Source: Ipomoea triloba (lineage: Eukaryota; Streptophyta; Magnoliopsida; Solanales; Convolvulaceae). Taken from it: DNA of 64,000 nt. The notes beneath the pieces were generated by a model. The model ran no database searches. It had not been told where the DNA came from and worked only from the letters and a program-made list of their open reading frames with translations. The translations under genes and the position numbers were made by a program. Position 1 is the first letter of the stretch. Every line of letters begins with the position of its first letter. The stretch spans positions 22,685,964-22,749,963 of the forward strand of contig NC_044925.1 in the NCBI RefSeq assembly GCF_003576645.1. Direction: 5' to 3'. Below are positions 1 through 15,236 of the stretch, piece by piece.

Positions 1-77
<77 letters not shown>
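1..77. repeat. (TA)n microsatellite
   Basis: Uninterrupted TA dinucleotides run from the window edge to about position 77. The true length is unknown because the window starts inside the tract. Confidence 0.98.
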
Positions 78-79
<2 letters not shown>

Positions 80-80
80 A

Positions 81-255
81 ACGAGTCCACATTTTTTCCA
101 TGAGTCTGTCTGGACAAATATGAACCATTAAATGCTTGAGATTAATGACTTAAATTTCGCCGAGTCCACATTTTTTCCATGAGTCTGTCTGAACAAATAT
201 GAACCATTAAATGCTTGAGATCAATGGCTTAAATTTCGAGATTAATGGCTTAAAT
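81..255. repeat. Two-copy direct repeat of about 80 bp
   Basis: A block starting GAGTCCACATTTTTTCCATG at about 81 recurs at about 161 with very few changes. A shorter echo (ATTAATGGCTTAAATTTCG) follows at about 239. It looks like a recent local tandem duplication. I see no gene between it and the beta-amylase stop at 896. Confidence 0.85.
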
Positions 256-895
256 TTCGCCAACGTGCCCTTCACTTACACAATTGCACAGTTGGTGAAA
301 TATATGTCCACACAACTCTTGAGAAAGAGTGGACAATTTTTGCAACATTGGCAAATATATGTCTATACATTTTTTTTCCTATATATATTTTTTGAAATTG
401 ACGTTTGACCATTTATCATTTCCGTGCTACATAGATTCACCCTTAGGTTGGATAGCACAAAATATTTTTCAGTTTCTAATGTGGATGTAGCTGTGACATA
501 CTCAATTTCTTTAGAGGACGAAGTGGGTCATAACTCATAATCTCTATAATTTTTTGTTTCTTAATATGTGATTTGAGTTTTAGTGTTTAGAAGTGATTTG
601 AGTGGACAGAATATTGGAGCATACGACAGAGATTAAAGCCTAAAAGAGTAACATAGAGAGAGTATTAGGAGGAGCTGAGGCAGCCATCCATTCTCAAAAT
701 CATTGGAAGGCACTGTTGACTGTTCTACACTACAAACAGATTGTTCTTTGCTCCATTCAGTATGAAATGGAAAACCCAATACAATGCACAGAAGAAAATT
801 TACTACAAATGAAAAGAATACACTGCACTGCTGCAATTCAGATTCCAGAACAATGAATCACAAGTTCCTGGTCCTTGTGATTTTTAAGTGTCCTC

Positions 896-4369
<3,474 letters not shown>

Positions 4370-5340
4370 TGTTAAGGAGATTTCAATGCTTCTTTCTCTG
4401 TACAAATGGATTTTCTTTATGAGTTCCAGTACTTATAACTGAATTGGGTGAGAATTGAAGAAGAAACTCAAGAAAGGCGGAAGAAACTGCCTAACAGAGT
4501 TTGTTCACTAGTCTCTACTCTCTACGATGTTCAGGTGAAATCCCCATCACAATTCCTTTTCTGAAAATTGATTTTTTTTTTCTAATTATTAAAAATGTTT
4601 CTCGGTACAGTAGTAACAAGAGGTGAATATAGACCACAACTTAATAGGGTCCATACATTTTCAGTAAGGACTATAATATTGCAAATTAAATATATGAATA
4701 ATATATATAATACATTATATCACTATCCGCTTAAACTTTGAGTCACATTTGATATCATAATCACATTCACGTCACCTTATACTTGAATATGTATTTGATC
4801 AGATTGCTAACTTGGTAACCACAATGTTACAAATTCAAATTTTAATGAAAGTAACTATTGGCCGTCATGATTTGAACCGATCAACTATAAACAACTTAGA
4901 ATAGCTTTGAAGTTTTTTGTTAGCTACTGTCACAAAACGGGATTTTCTAGTGACACAAGACGAAGTTTTTTTAGTGACCAATGCACACCCTCGAGTAGTT
5001 ACTGCAAGTTTCTGGTCACTTGCCCGCAGCGGAGAAGGTTTCTGGTCACTCAAAAAAGTTTTAAAAATAAAAAATATGTACCCAATTATTTTTAAGATGT
5101 GGAAATTAGAGATATAATTTTATTCAAGAAACAAAGAACTTTTGATTCATACACTTTTGGTTCATACATTTCATCAATGTAATAATTATTTCAACCGAGT
5201 AAATGAGGAAGTAGAAATGCTGTAAGTACATGTTACACTATATCAGAATGCAAAGCGTATGGTCAAATCTTTAATCGGAAAGAAATGGCTGAGAACCGAT
5301 AAGTGCAAGTTTTAGAGAGTTAAGGTTCAGATAATTGAAA
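4370..5340. other. Intergenic space between beta-amylase 5' end and NAD synthetase 3' end
   Basis: This should hold the beta-amylase 5' UTR and promoter (minus strand) and the NAD synthetase 3' UTR. A degenerate SINE-like stretch lies near 4810-5045: a GTAACCACAATGTTACAAATTCAAA-type start and later CACCCTCGAGTAGTTACTGCA, matching the SINE tail. No further gene is seen. Confidence 0.6.
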
Positions 5341-8300
5341 CTAAACACCAGCTCTTGGGTTGCCTGCACCTGCTGCCACAACACCCATGCCACCATCTGT
5401 AGTGACATCTGCCGTTTCCTGGGCAGTTGATTGTGTAATGGCAACCCGGTCACCATCAAGCTCATTCACAAGTTCATCAATTTTGCGGAACTGGTAAGGC
5501 CATCTGACGTTGTACAAAAACTGTCGAAGATCAAACCTGTTGTCCTCTGGTGAGTAACTCTGCACGATACAAAACGGTTGAGTATTGAGTGGCTTTTGGA
5601 GTTATAGACTAGGCGGGAAATTACAAGTGCATTTACTAACGGAAGAAATTCTTTATTTTTTCAGTTTGGAAAACTGGAGAATAGAAGTAAATGCAGGCTA
5701 ATGAGGAGAGGTACCTCAGCATGGTATGAAGGCGTTAACACAGTCATCTTGTGTCTATTAATGGAATAGTACTTGAAGAAATACTTTACTTTATCAGCCA
5801 CCTCCTTTGGCGTTAACTTTGTACCCCATTTGTAACAGAGATTCTGCAGTGCCAATTTTAATTCGTGATGCAAATAATAGTTATGAAACACAAAATAAGG
5901 TTCAAAATATATACTTCATATAAAGCGCAAACCTTAAACATTGATACAGGCCCACAGCGGAAAATCTTGCGCATTCTTCCATAAACCGAGAGTTCGTCAT
6001 ATGTCATTCCCATGTCCACTTCATCCAGCTGTTTCACATAAATAGCATCAGACTTCACATAATGTAACTCATATTCAGATTGGAACTGTTGTGCTTACAT
6101 TCAACAAGCAGTCAAGAAAAACCTTCTAGTAGCAATGAACATATAAAATGCAGATATGGATTTCAAAAATAAATAAATAAATAAAATGCAGATATGACCA
6201 ATAGATGTGCCCATAACTGTGACAAAAGACCAGGAAGAAGTATCCAGAACAAATGACTAAAAAACTAGTGTGCCAAAACTAAGACCTGGCTATAGTTGGA
6301 TCGTATAGGCTCCAATTCAGCAGTGGGAGGGGCTGCTTCAATTTCTGCCAAGGATGAGTAACCAAGATGAATGGCTGCCCATCTCAGAAATGTTCGAAGA
6401 TCCGTCTTACTGATACTTCCAATTGGATTTATATCAGCTGAACTGCAATCATACTGCAACATGCAGAGAGTTAAAAATTACATTGGTACGTTGCTTCCAA
6501 TACATTAAGTGCATGCCATTTTTATGTTATGGAGTATTAACAGGTGATTCTGGCCATCCAAAATACAAATAAAACAAGAATGTGGTTCACCTTTGTTAGA
6601 TAACCACGCAATGCTTCATCTACATTGGAGCTACCCAAAACCAAATAAAAACCTGGTTTACTATGAACCCATGGCAGGAGTGATGCTAGCATGAATGCTA
6701 GGACCATTCTGACTCGAGCTTGAATATTTTGCAGTGCCAAGTTCTCAGTGTTTGATCCCCCATCTACCTGGAAATGAAGAATCAGTAAGTCAATATTGTC
6801 AAATAAAGAAGGTCCCTTAGTCAAATAAGTGAACTAAAAATGGTTCTCCCAGAATGCTTGAACATCCAATCAATACCAACTTATCTATTGGCCAAAATAT
6901 ACTTGCTATTAAGATATCTTTTAGTTAATAAACAACAAAAATGAAGTTTCAACCATTATACCTTATAGCGTGGACGCTTCCCAGTAAGTGTTTGAAACAA
7001 AGAGATCAGAGAAGAGACCACTACATCTATGCTAACATTAAGATGCCATGATCCAATTTCATCTGCCAGAAGCTTTGCCCTAGATGTGGTGGCTTCAGAA
7101 CTATTGTAAACATTACACAGAATCACCAAGATGAGGACAGTTTGAAACAATGAATTCTAAAATTCAAACAAAAGAAGACACTTGACAGTTTTGCTTTCAT
7201 TTTCTGGTGCACTATAACCTAATTGACAGGGCCATTGTTGCTATATTTGATTAGTACTGACAACTTGTCGATCTAGATGATTGTTTTTATGCATTTATTT
7301 TGATAGAAAATTAATTTACTAATCAATGGACTGCTTGTCCCGAACATATGGAAAGGAAAGCAGATAAACATGAATTCCAAGAGTTTTGAGTCAAAGATGC
7401 TACTGCACCAAATTTGGAAGTAATTTCAGTTCACACTTTGTCTCCTAATTGAAGGGCCATTTATATTAAAGCACAAAGTAGAGTTGGCTCTGTCCTAGTT
7501 CATCTGCCAACATTTCCACCCTAATTGGTTTCAGTTCATAAATAATAAATATTTTTATTGTTATTGACTTTCTTTATAGTTTGTTCTTCCTTTAAGCATC
7601 TCCTAGATGCCTTTTCTTTTTTTAATGACTCAAATCATTACTTACCAAAAATAAATAAATGATGTTTTAGACTTTTAGTGGTGGTTTAATACAGAATTGC
7701 TTGACCAAAACAAGGATGTATAAATTAATTCCAAGTCCAGCGCAATTTTGCAAGCAACTGCAAAGATTTAATACTGTAAATTCTTTTCTTTCTTTCTTTC
7801 TTTCTTTTTTTGGGCAAGTATAACTGTAAACATATCAAAATTCAAAATTACCTAGGTTAATCTAGATCCAATATCATTATATTAGATAAGAAACTTAGAT
7901 GTTTAACACATGAACTCTTAAATACATAGTAAGGTAAGGTGCAAAGGCACAATAGTCTTAAAAGCATACCTATTTTCAGATCCCATGAAAACTGTATAAA
8001 ATATCCGTTTAGCAAATTCTTTGCTATCTGTTGGGAACTTTCCATCAGTGTAATGGCCAATTCGCATAGCATCAGCTTTGACTTGTTCATCCCCATTTGC
8101 AATTTCTGCATATCACATGCATTTTTCTTATTAATAAGTACTTCTACATTCAACAGTCATTCAGGTCTACATTAATTGGGAGGCCTGGTTGCCTAATGCC
8201 TAGCGAAGAAACTTCTCAAACCACTTGAATTATTTTCACTAGGCTGAGTTAGTCAAGCTGAGCAGTTGACCCTGCTATTGAAGCTTGGGTCTTTCAAAAA

Positions 8301-11300
8301 GTGAGCATACATTAATGTAATTGTAGTCCATGGTATCAGCCTAAGACTCAGTACAAGAGATCTCAAGTTCAATTCCCCGTCCCTCAAATTTATTACCCAA
8401 AAGAGAAGCATTGATCTTCATACTCGGCTCACTTAAACAGGTCAAACCAAACTCAAGTATTCAAATAAAATTCCAAAATAAACAGGTTTAGCACAACTTT
8501 TATCATTAAAAAGCAAACTTTTCACCAAAGACTATTCAGTTAGACTGTAAAATGGGGTGATAAAATAATATGAGATTCATGTTCAGATGAAAAGGGACTA
8601 AGGGAGATTAAAGTACCTTTAACTACAAGCTGACACATTGATCCAACTATTGCGGCAACAGAGGAACTATCTGCACCACCTGAAAGTGGGAGCAAAAAAC
8701 CAGATGCACCACTTCTTCTTAAATAATCCCATAGCCAGCAAGCAGGCCCAAGAGATATTTCCTCCTCGGGGGAGTGATACCTAATCTACAAACAGTAAGC
8801 AAAGCTGACTATGCAAAGTTTTGATTGAGGAAGCTAAAACATGGCTGATTGTAGCAAAAGCCAATCAGCTTAGACAACCACTAGAATTGCTAGATGAAAA
8901 GAAAAAAACACATTTGAGCAAACAGAGAGATGAAACATTACAAGAAAAAACAAATGTAATGGCCTTTTAACAAGAAAGCAAGAGGTCTTATTACCTTAAG
9001 AGGACTAGATAGTGACCTTTGGAGATTAAAGGATTGGCAAAGCTTGTAAGCAACAACTACTGCAGAAACTTTTGGTTTGCAACTAGCCTGCTCTTGAAAA
9101 CTACTGATAGATGCTCTAAGACTAGCAACCTAGCATATAAAGCAAAAGGAAAAATTGGTAATCGATTAGCTAACAGTATAATATATTAATAAACAGCATA
9201 TAAATAATGTATTCCAACTGCAACACAACAGAAAAGCAAGATGTTTTAGAATCATACATTAGGTAGAAACATTCAACTAGTATAACTTTGTAAAATAAAA
9301 GCAACAATAATCAAGCTTTATTTAGCTTTTTAAAACTATACTGATTTATCTAGTAAAAACTATACTGAATATGCATTTTAGGCATATCACTAAATACATG
9401 ACAATCTTGAATGTCTCCCATAGCTACTCATGAAACCCAGATGAGTGCAAGCAAGTGATAAATCAAAATGCCACCTCAATTCCTTCTCAACTCTTATCAA
9501 ATAAATCCGTGACTTCTAATTACAATGTAAGAAGGGAGGTCCAAGTTCCATGGCATCCCATTATTCACAAAATAATAAATAATCTAAATGCCATTTTTTT
9601 TACATTAAGAACCATACAAAAGAAACAAATAACAAAATACAACAGTACTTGAAGAATGGAAAAGAGCAAATGAATATAATGATTAATGAATGTGTCTCAT
9701 GCATTGTATCATACAAGTTACTGGCAATGCAAAATCAGAATATAAGAACTTAGGCACAGGAAAAAGGCATGTTTTTACAATGTAGACCCATGCTTTAATT
9801 TTTTCAATTAAGAGTTTGCACCATACCGCATCTAGGTCAATTTCAGCAAACACCATTTCAACATCCTTCAGAGAAAATTGTGAACCTTGAGCTAAAAGAT
9901 CTCCATTCACAACCACACAAGAACATCCATCTGCAGAACAAAAAATAATCAAATAGGCCATTTTCCTAATTCCATAACTCAATAGTTAAGAGCAGAATTG
10001 CTAGTAGAATGAGTAAAAAGCACTAAAATAAGGAACTAAAATCCTACAAAGAAATATCAATAAGTTTAATCAAAACAAGAGATATTTTAAACTGAAAAGT
10101 GAATAGGTTGCATGCTATTACCAAAATAAAGCCGACCGCCATCACATCCTTGTTGATTGCTGTACATGTATACTCCTCCACGCATGTGCGTGGCACTTAT
10201 GAAAGCACGAATGCGAAGATCAAGCTTTCTTAATTGATGATGACTTCCACTTGCATTCATAAACACTTCAACGCCATTCAATGCAAGTTCACCATGGGGT
10301 GGTGAAGGTACAAAAAGTTCCTCACAAACTTCAGCTGCAACAGCTCTGAGGGAAACATTTATTCCAACACGTTAGATGTGTCAGCTCTGTCAAAAGTTTG
10401 GTGCCTGTTAACCAAATGCCTCACTTTGGACTAGATTTAATGCTACTATAAATCAGGCATTGTTTTAGTTATATGTTCAGAAGCATTTAGGCAGAGAAGT
10501 CTCTCAGAAACAGTTTATGAATTGAAAATTTTTGGATTTCATAACTTCTGTGAAATTAAAATCTTAGATCAAAATCTATGAATATTTAATATCACTGTGA
10601 AGAAAAATAGAAAGGATAGACATAACCTACGTGTCTAAGAACTGGATATAGCCATAGCCAAATGGCACAGTTGTCTGAGACAAAGCTTCAGAAATTTCAC
10701 TTGGGAGCTGAAAATCCTCAAGATCTCTTCTCTTCCATGCGGTAAACCATCGAAGTTCCCTGTAGTTTCCATCATTTGCTAGCCACATCTTGGGCCGTAT
10801 CATTAATATTTTCCTGTTAAGACAAAATACTTGACAGTTGTAATGCTCTGACCCTTTGACAACAGGCATTCCAAAACTACACAATATGCCATCTGTCCAA
10901 TCACCTAGTAGTAATTCTTTTAAGCACTCCCACCTGCAAATTTGCTAGAACATGAGCATCCTTTGTAAAAACTGAAGGTAGCGCAAATCAACAATTTACT
11001 ATGCAGATTAAAGTACGGAGTAACATTTTAATACACCAATATAAGAACAAAATTAACATCTCCTTGCACTAAAACTCCTTTTTTTTAATATCTATTTATC
11101 AACATTATCTTAATTCTAATGGGACGCAGACTTGTTTCAGTGTACACAGCTTTGACTGAGTAACTAAAATTCACTTACTTTTCAGCTCAGTTCTAACAAT
11201 CTGAAAATTTCTGAATACGAGCGAGATTCAAAGAAGCTTACGCATGAGAGACGGTGTCGAGTTCGAGGAAATGATCCTCGCAGCCATAGCCAGTGATTTC

Positions 11301-11435
11301 GAGCTCGGGGCCGAGCCTGATCACAGCTCCCGCCGCTTTAGCCCTAGAAATCGAATCCTTTATGTTCTTCATATTGCAGTCGAAATCCATAGCCCATTGG
11401 TTTAAATTGCACGTCGCCACTTTCAACAGCCTCAT
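5341..11435 (-). CDS. NADSYN: Glutamine-dependent NAD+ synthetase (13 exons)
   Basis: Minus-strand exons are 11435-11242, 10933-10631, 10345-10122, 9930-9827, 9129-8995, 8785-8617, 8105-7970, 7100-6962, 6767-6591, 6453-6286, 6028-5933, 5843-5715 and 5559-5341. All have GT-AG ends and consistent phase, giving 730 aa; the Arabidopsis protein is about 725. The enzyme amidates nicotinate adenine dinucleotide to NAD+ using ATP and glutamine-derived ammonia, the last step of cytosolic NAD synthesis. Residues 1 to about 290 form the nitrilase-like glutaminase, with the expected Glu-Lys-Cys triad at E44 (GPELEITGY), K113 (MIRPKMW) and C173 (AAEVCEELF). The synthetase domain has the PP-loop SGGADS at 355-360, then [12 protein letters not shown] and a C-terminal [14 protein letters not shown] block. 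[14 protein letters not shown] is the conserved N terminus, so I start there rather than at the Met eight codons upstream. The gene looks intact. Confidence 0.97.
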
Positions 11436-13706
11436 CTTTTCTTCTTCACTCGGCTTCAATTGCTCTGCGAAAAAAATTTAAATTTCTCAACACCGCATGC
11501 ATAGAAATGGACCTTTATATATGTATGGCCTTGGAGATGTTACACGAATCGCGAGGCTAAGATCATTTTTAGCCGTTGGATTGGAAGAATCTTGAGATGG
11601 AATTTGATTCCGTTGGTATAATTTCACAGTACGTGGCGGTTGTTTCAACTTTCAACCCAATGGTCCAATTCTACTACCGTGCACCGTTTGATGGGTCGGA
11701 CTAGACCCGGAAGTTTGACGAGTTGGGTCTTAGCTGACCCGTTTGACGGGTTATGCATAAATTTTTAAGAATAATTCTACATGTATTCCCAATTCACACT
11801 CACATTTTTTACTTCATATGAGTTGGCATGTTTTGATTGATCAATTTAATAGGGGACCATGATGTTTGTCAATTCTCCTTTTTTTCATCCTCCAATCAAA
11901 TTTGAACACAATTGGGAGTATGATTTTGGAAGTGCATCTAGTATTTTTGAATTTTTAATTGTTCGACGGATTAGAAACGAGTAAAATGAAGTGAAAATTT
12001 CCGTATCTAAGACTTCAATACTTACCAACACTTTTTTAGTTGAATCTTTTGTACATAATTTTTTAATATAATTTAATTTACAAGTTATTACATAAAAGTA
12101 AAATTTTACTTTATATACATCATCGAGTAGTAATTATCGGTGTCTCTCGTCATCAAAAGAAGGAAAAAGAAAAAATGAATCTAACTCTTTATTTATCAAT
12201 TAATGTATGTCACGTCAATAACGAATAAAAAACATAATAAAGTGAAAATAAGTACGAAGTAATTCATATATATTATATGTATATCTTTTATCACTTTTTA
12301 ATTTGAAATTAATGGTTTTTTCCTATCAAGTAAGAGCGGTCAGGGAACATTTGTTTTTCTTTGGTTTGCAAAGTATATTTATTATTTAGAGAACTCATTT
12401 TTTTAATGTATAAAAATGTAAGAAAAAAAATGAGTTTACCAAAATGAAAAAATAGAGGATTTTATGAAAAACCATAGAATTGGAGAGGTGGAAGGATGGA
12501 AAATGAAAAACTTTTAAGTTTGCATTTCCATTCTAACCAATTCAAATTTGGATCTTATTGTAAGGCTCTATGCTTAGTAATATAAACTCGTTCATTTTTT
12601 TTTTTGAATACTATTGACCTCTTACTTGAGAGGACCACAACTATGCCGCTTGATCACAAGGTCTTTGGTTTTTAAACTCGTTCATTTGATCATACTTCTT
12701 TCCACTTGTTCATTTTACCTGTAATATTATTGTTTAGCACTTATGGTTGTGGACTGTGGTATAGTAATTTCACACCAAAGATAATAGTTGTAAAAGAAAC
12801 AATGGAATTTCATATGTATTATTCATTTTTTTTTTTTACATTTGATCTTCAATTATTAATTTTGACACATTTGGTACACATGTATATTTGTGTTGTCATA
12901 CTTGGTCCTACGTCTAGCAACTATTTGCCGAAAAATGTAAAATTTCTCTCATTCAGAGTTGCTACAAGGAAAATTTTGTCCATACTTTGCCCTTATAATA
13001 GCTCTAGACATAAGAAAGTTGAGTGATTGCTAAGAGATTTGGCTAAAATAATCAAATATATTACAACAAAAGCATACACACACATACACTAAATGTGGCA
13101 AAATTAATAGTTGTGGACCAAATGTGAAAAGTGAATAATAATTAGAGGATCAAATTAAAAGTGGCAATACCTATTGTATCAACTTTTTTAATTAGATAAA
13201 AAAAAATTTTGAAATAATTAATTAGATAAATTATTAATATTATTATTGGTTATTTCATCTAACATTTAATATATTGATTCACCATTTTTTTACACTTAGA
13301 CCAAAGGTATTTATGTTGTATTTAAATTGGTAGAATGTGGAATGAGAGAAAATGAGAAAGAAAAGTGCAAAGAAAATAAGGTATTGTGTTTGGATTAGAA
13401 AAATGATGAAAGTGAGGAATGTAAATGATATTTGATGGTGTAAATTGTTTCAGTTAATCATAACTAGCTGAGTAGGGGAGGGGAACAAATATTCTAAGCG
13501 AGTGAATAAATTACATGAAAATACCATTAATGAGAACTAAAGTATATATTATAATTCCATTAAATAAGATTAAAAAAAAAACAAATAGAAAATAAAAACA
13601 AGATATATTGAGGATGACTGGATGAGTGTACAATTAGCAAACTAGAGATGTCAACCTCAACCTCACTCACGCCGCCAATCTAAAAGTTTGAAGTTTATTA
13701 TAACAT
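11436..13706. other. Gene-free region upstream of NADSYN
   Basis: The first few hundred bases should contain the NADSYN promoter. The rest is AT-rich with no ORF I can support. A SINE fragment lies near 12600-12672. Confidence 0.6.
12600..12675 (-). mobile_element. SINE fragment (second family)
   Basis: On the minus strand this reads CCTTGTGATCAAGCGGCAT and CTCAAGTAAGAGGTC. The head matches the element at 57068 (CCTTGTGGTCAAGCGGCAC). Only the tRNA-like head is recognisable. Confidence 0.5.
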
Positions 13707-14010
13707 CTTGATGAAATTACTAAGATGAAATTACTAAGATGATAATCCTTATTTATGAGTTATTATGTTGCAACTTCATTGGCTAAAATATGTAGCAAGG
13801 CAACACGATAAAGTACACAGTGATTACGTTGGTTTGTCCAAAGTATCGATCGTATGCTAAAAAAAAAACAGACAACAAACTACACATCTAGGGAATCAAA
13901 CCCCAGTTAATACTGTGGGAGGGTACTATGATACCACTACATCAAATGCGCTTTTTGTTTCCTAATCTTTAAACGTAGTTACTAGAACTTAAAAGTGAAA
14001 CATAGGGCTT
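13707..14010. repeat. Segmental duplication, copy 1 (partner 14577-14910)
   Basis: In the same order, both blocks contain CATCTTGATGAAA-TACTA, a TGATAATC-TTATT stretch, an A-run, a tRNA-Gly-like sequence followed by TGCGCTTTTTGTT, and a tail with AACATAGGG. Divergence is substantial, so the duplication is not recent. Confidence 0.7.
13881..13951 (-). pseudogene. tRNA-Gly(CCC) pseudogene
   Basis: On the minus strand this aligns end to end with the intact tRNA at 14785-14855. The anticodon loop and most of the D arm survive. The 3' side of the acceptor stem reads AGATGTG-type where GATGCGC is expected, so stem pairs are lost, and the T arm has substitutions. I read it as a decayed copy made by the local duplication. 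Confidence 0.75.
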
Positions 14011-14438
14011 TCAAATTTGGAAAGAACAAGAACTAATTTGTTCAATTGATTGCTTTACCGATTGACCTGCCTTCTTCATCATTTTAGACGAGGTGGATGA
14101 CCAATAATCTGTTGAAACCGCCAGTCTCTTCTTGGTTGTGATTCTAATTGGCTCTGGTTCACCTGAGTTGATTCTAAGCGGGAAATTTAGCAAGGCACAA
14201 GCTCCTCGCATGCAGAACGCTGCCCTGTCATAGGTCACCGCTACGTCCTCCGCCGTTTCATATGTCTCCAGCCACACCCAAGCCCCGTTCTTAGCAGGGT
14301 CCCTTATCTCCGCCGCGAACTTGCCCCAGGGTCGCCTCCTCACTCCCTTGTAGTGCTTCTCAACTAGGGTGGCACCTCCACTTTCGGAGGAGGCACCACC
14401 GTGAAATCCAAAATCGTCGAAAACTCATGGAAACCCAT
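14011..14438 (-). pseudogene. Broken group IX-type AP2/ERF transcription factor
   Basis: The AP2 domain is clear on the minus strand: [21 protein letters not shown], then [21 protein letters not shown] and the tail [10 protein letters not shown], which resembles Arabidopsis ERF1A/ERF2. An ATG at 14438 opens a frame ([12 protein letters not shown]) that stops at TAG 14366-14364. The AP2 domain is in another frame, so a frameshift separates them. Within the domain the conserved WLGTY is WLETY, and the C terminus lacks the usual basic and acidic tail. The family acts in ethylene and jasmonate signalling by binding GCC boxes. This copy is about 110 aa, too short and out of frame to be normal. Either a pseudogene or, less likely, a truncated AP2-only protein from an internal start. 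Confidence 0.8.
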
Positions 14439-14576
14439 TGTTTCTAGCTCTTCCTTGACCACGAGAGAGGGTGTTTCGTCCTCGTCGACCCAAAACAATC
14501 ACTTGTAGGGATTTCTTTACATTTATCGCGTATATAGATGAGAACGACGAGGAATTATACGCTTAACATGGAATTA

Positions 14577-14910
14577 AACATCTTGATGAAACTACTAATC
14601 AAATGATAATCTTTATTATTATTATTATTATTATTTTGGTGAATATAATAAATGATACTCCTTATTGATTGAATGTATTATGTGATGAGAAATTATATGC
14701 ATTTGTGCGATTGTGCACATTTATTTTCCCATCTTAGGACTAAAAAGAGTGACACAAAAACCTTAAAAAAAATACACAGTGAAATGCGCATCCGGGGAAT
14801 CGAACCCCGGTCAGTACCGTGGGAGGGTACTATGATACCACTACACCAGATGCGCTTTTTGTTGTCCAGTCTAGAAATGTAATTAGTAGAATGTAAAAGT
14901 GAACATAGGG
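14577..14910. repeat. Segmental duplication, copy 2 (partner 13707-14010)
   Basis: This is the copy that keeps a sound tRNA gene. It begins CATCTTGATGAAACTACTA and includes a short (ATT)n tract not seen in copy 1. The broken ERF lies between the two copies. Confidence 0.7.
14785..14855 (-). tRNA. tRNA-Gly(CCC)
   Basis: It reads 5'-GCGCATC on the acceptor strand, pairing fully with GATGCGC before discriminator A. The anticodon stem GTACC/GGTAC closes the seven-base loop CTCCCAC, giving anticodon CCC. The T loop GTTCGATTC is standard and serves as B box; TGGTGTAGTGG serves as A box. Length is 71 nt with no intron. A T-run follows on the minus strand, as expected for a Pol III stop. It is very probably functional. 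Confidence 0.95.
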
Positions 14911-14926
14911 TTTTCGTTAGCTCCAT

Positions 14927-15108
14927 TGATGCTGCTGTCAGCGAACTCGCCGCTTCATAGATGAGCTTAAAGCCGTATAGCCAATTCGTTCGGTAGGCTT
15001 CTCCTTAGACCTTAGCTTCCGAGGTTTATGATTTGGTACGCCATCTCCGACTCTCCTCTCTTGACGACGAACAACCTCACAACTTTCTCTGCGCTTTTGC
15101 TACTTCAG
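14927..15108 (+). pseudogene. Decayed or unrecognised coding exon
   Basis: Protein-like segments lie end to end but in shifting frames: IDAAVSELAAS, then IDELKAV, then ASEVYDLVRHLRLSSLDDEQ followed by PHNFLCAFATS. A possible donor GTAAGT follows at about 15109. The stops between segments (TAG near 14979 and near 15017) could each be removed by a one- or two-base shift. I do not recognise the family. It may be the ruined first exon of the locus that continues to 18.9 kb, or a 5' UTR with chance similarity to coding sequence. Confidence 0.35.
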
Positions 15109-15140
15109 TAAGTAAAAAAGAAATTGGCCTTCATTCACAC

Positions 15141-15236
15141 GATTATGCATAAATTCTGGTTTATTGTGATTATGCATAAAGTCTGGTCTACTGTGATTAT
15201 GCATAAAGTCTGGTTTACTGTGATTATGCATAAACT
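15141..15236. repeat. 27-bp minisatellite
   Basis: Three full units and a partial fourth of GATTATGCATAAAGTCTGG plus TTTACTGT start at 15141, 15168, 15195 and 15222. Each unit contains the octamer ATTATGCATAA. Confidence 0.9.
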
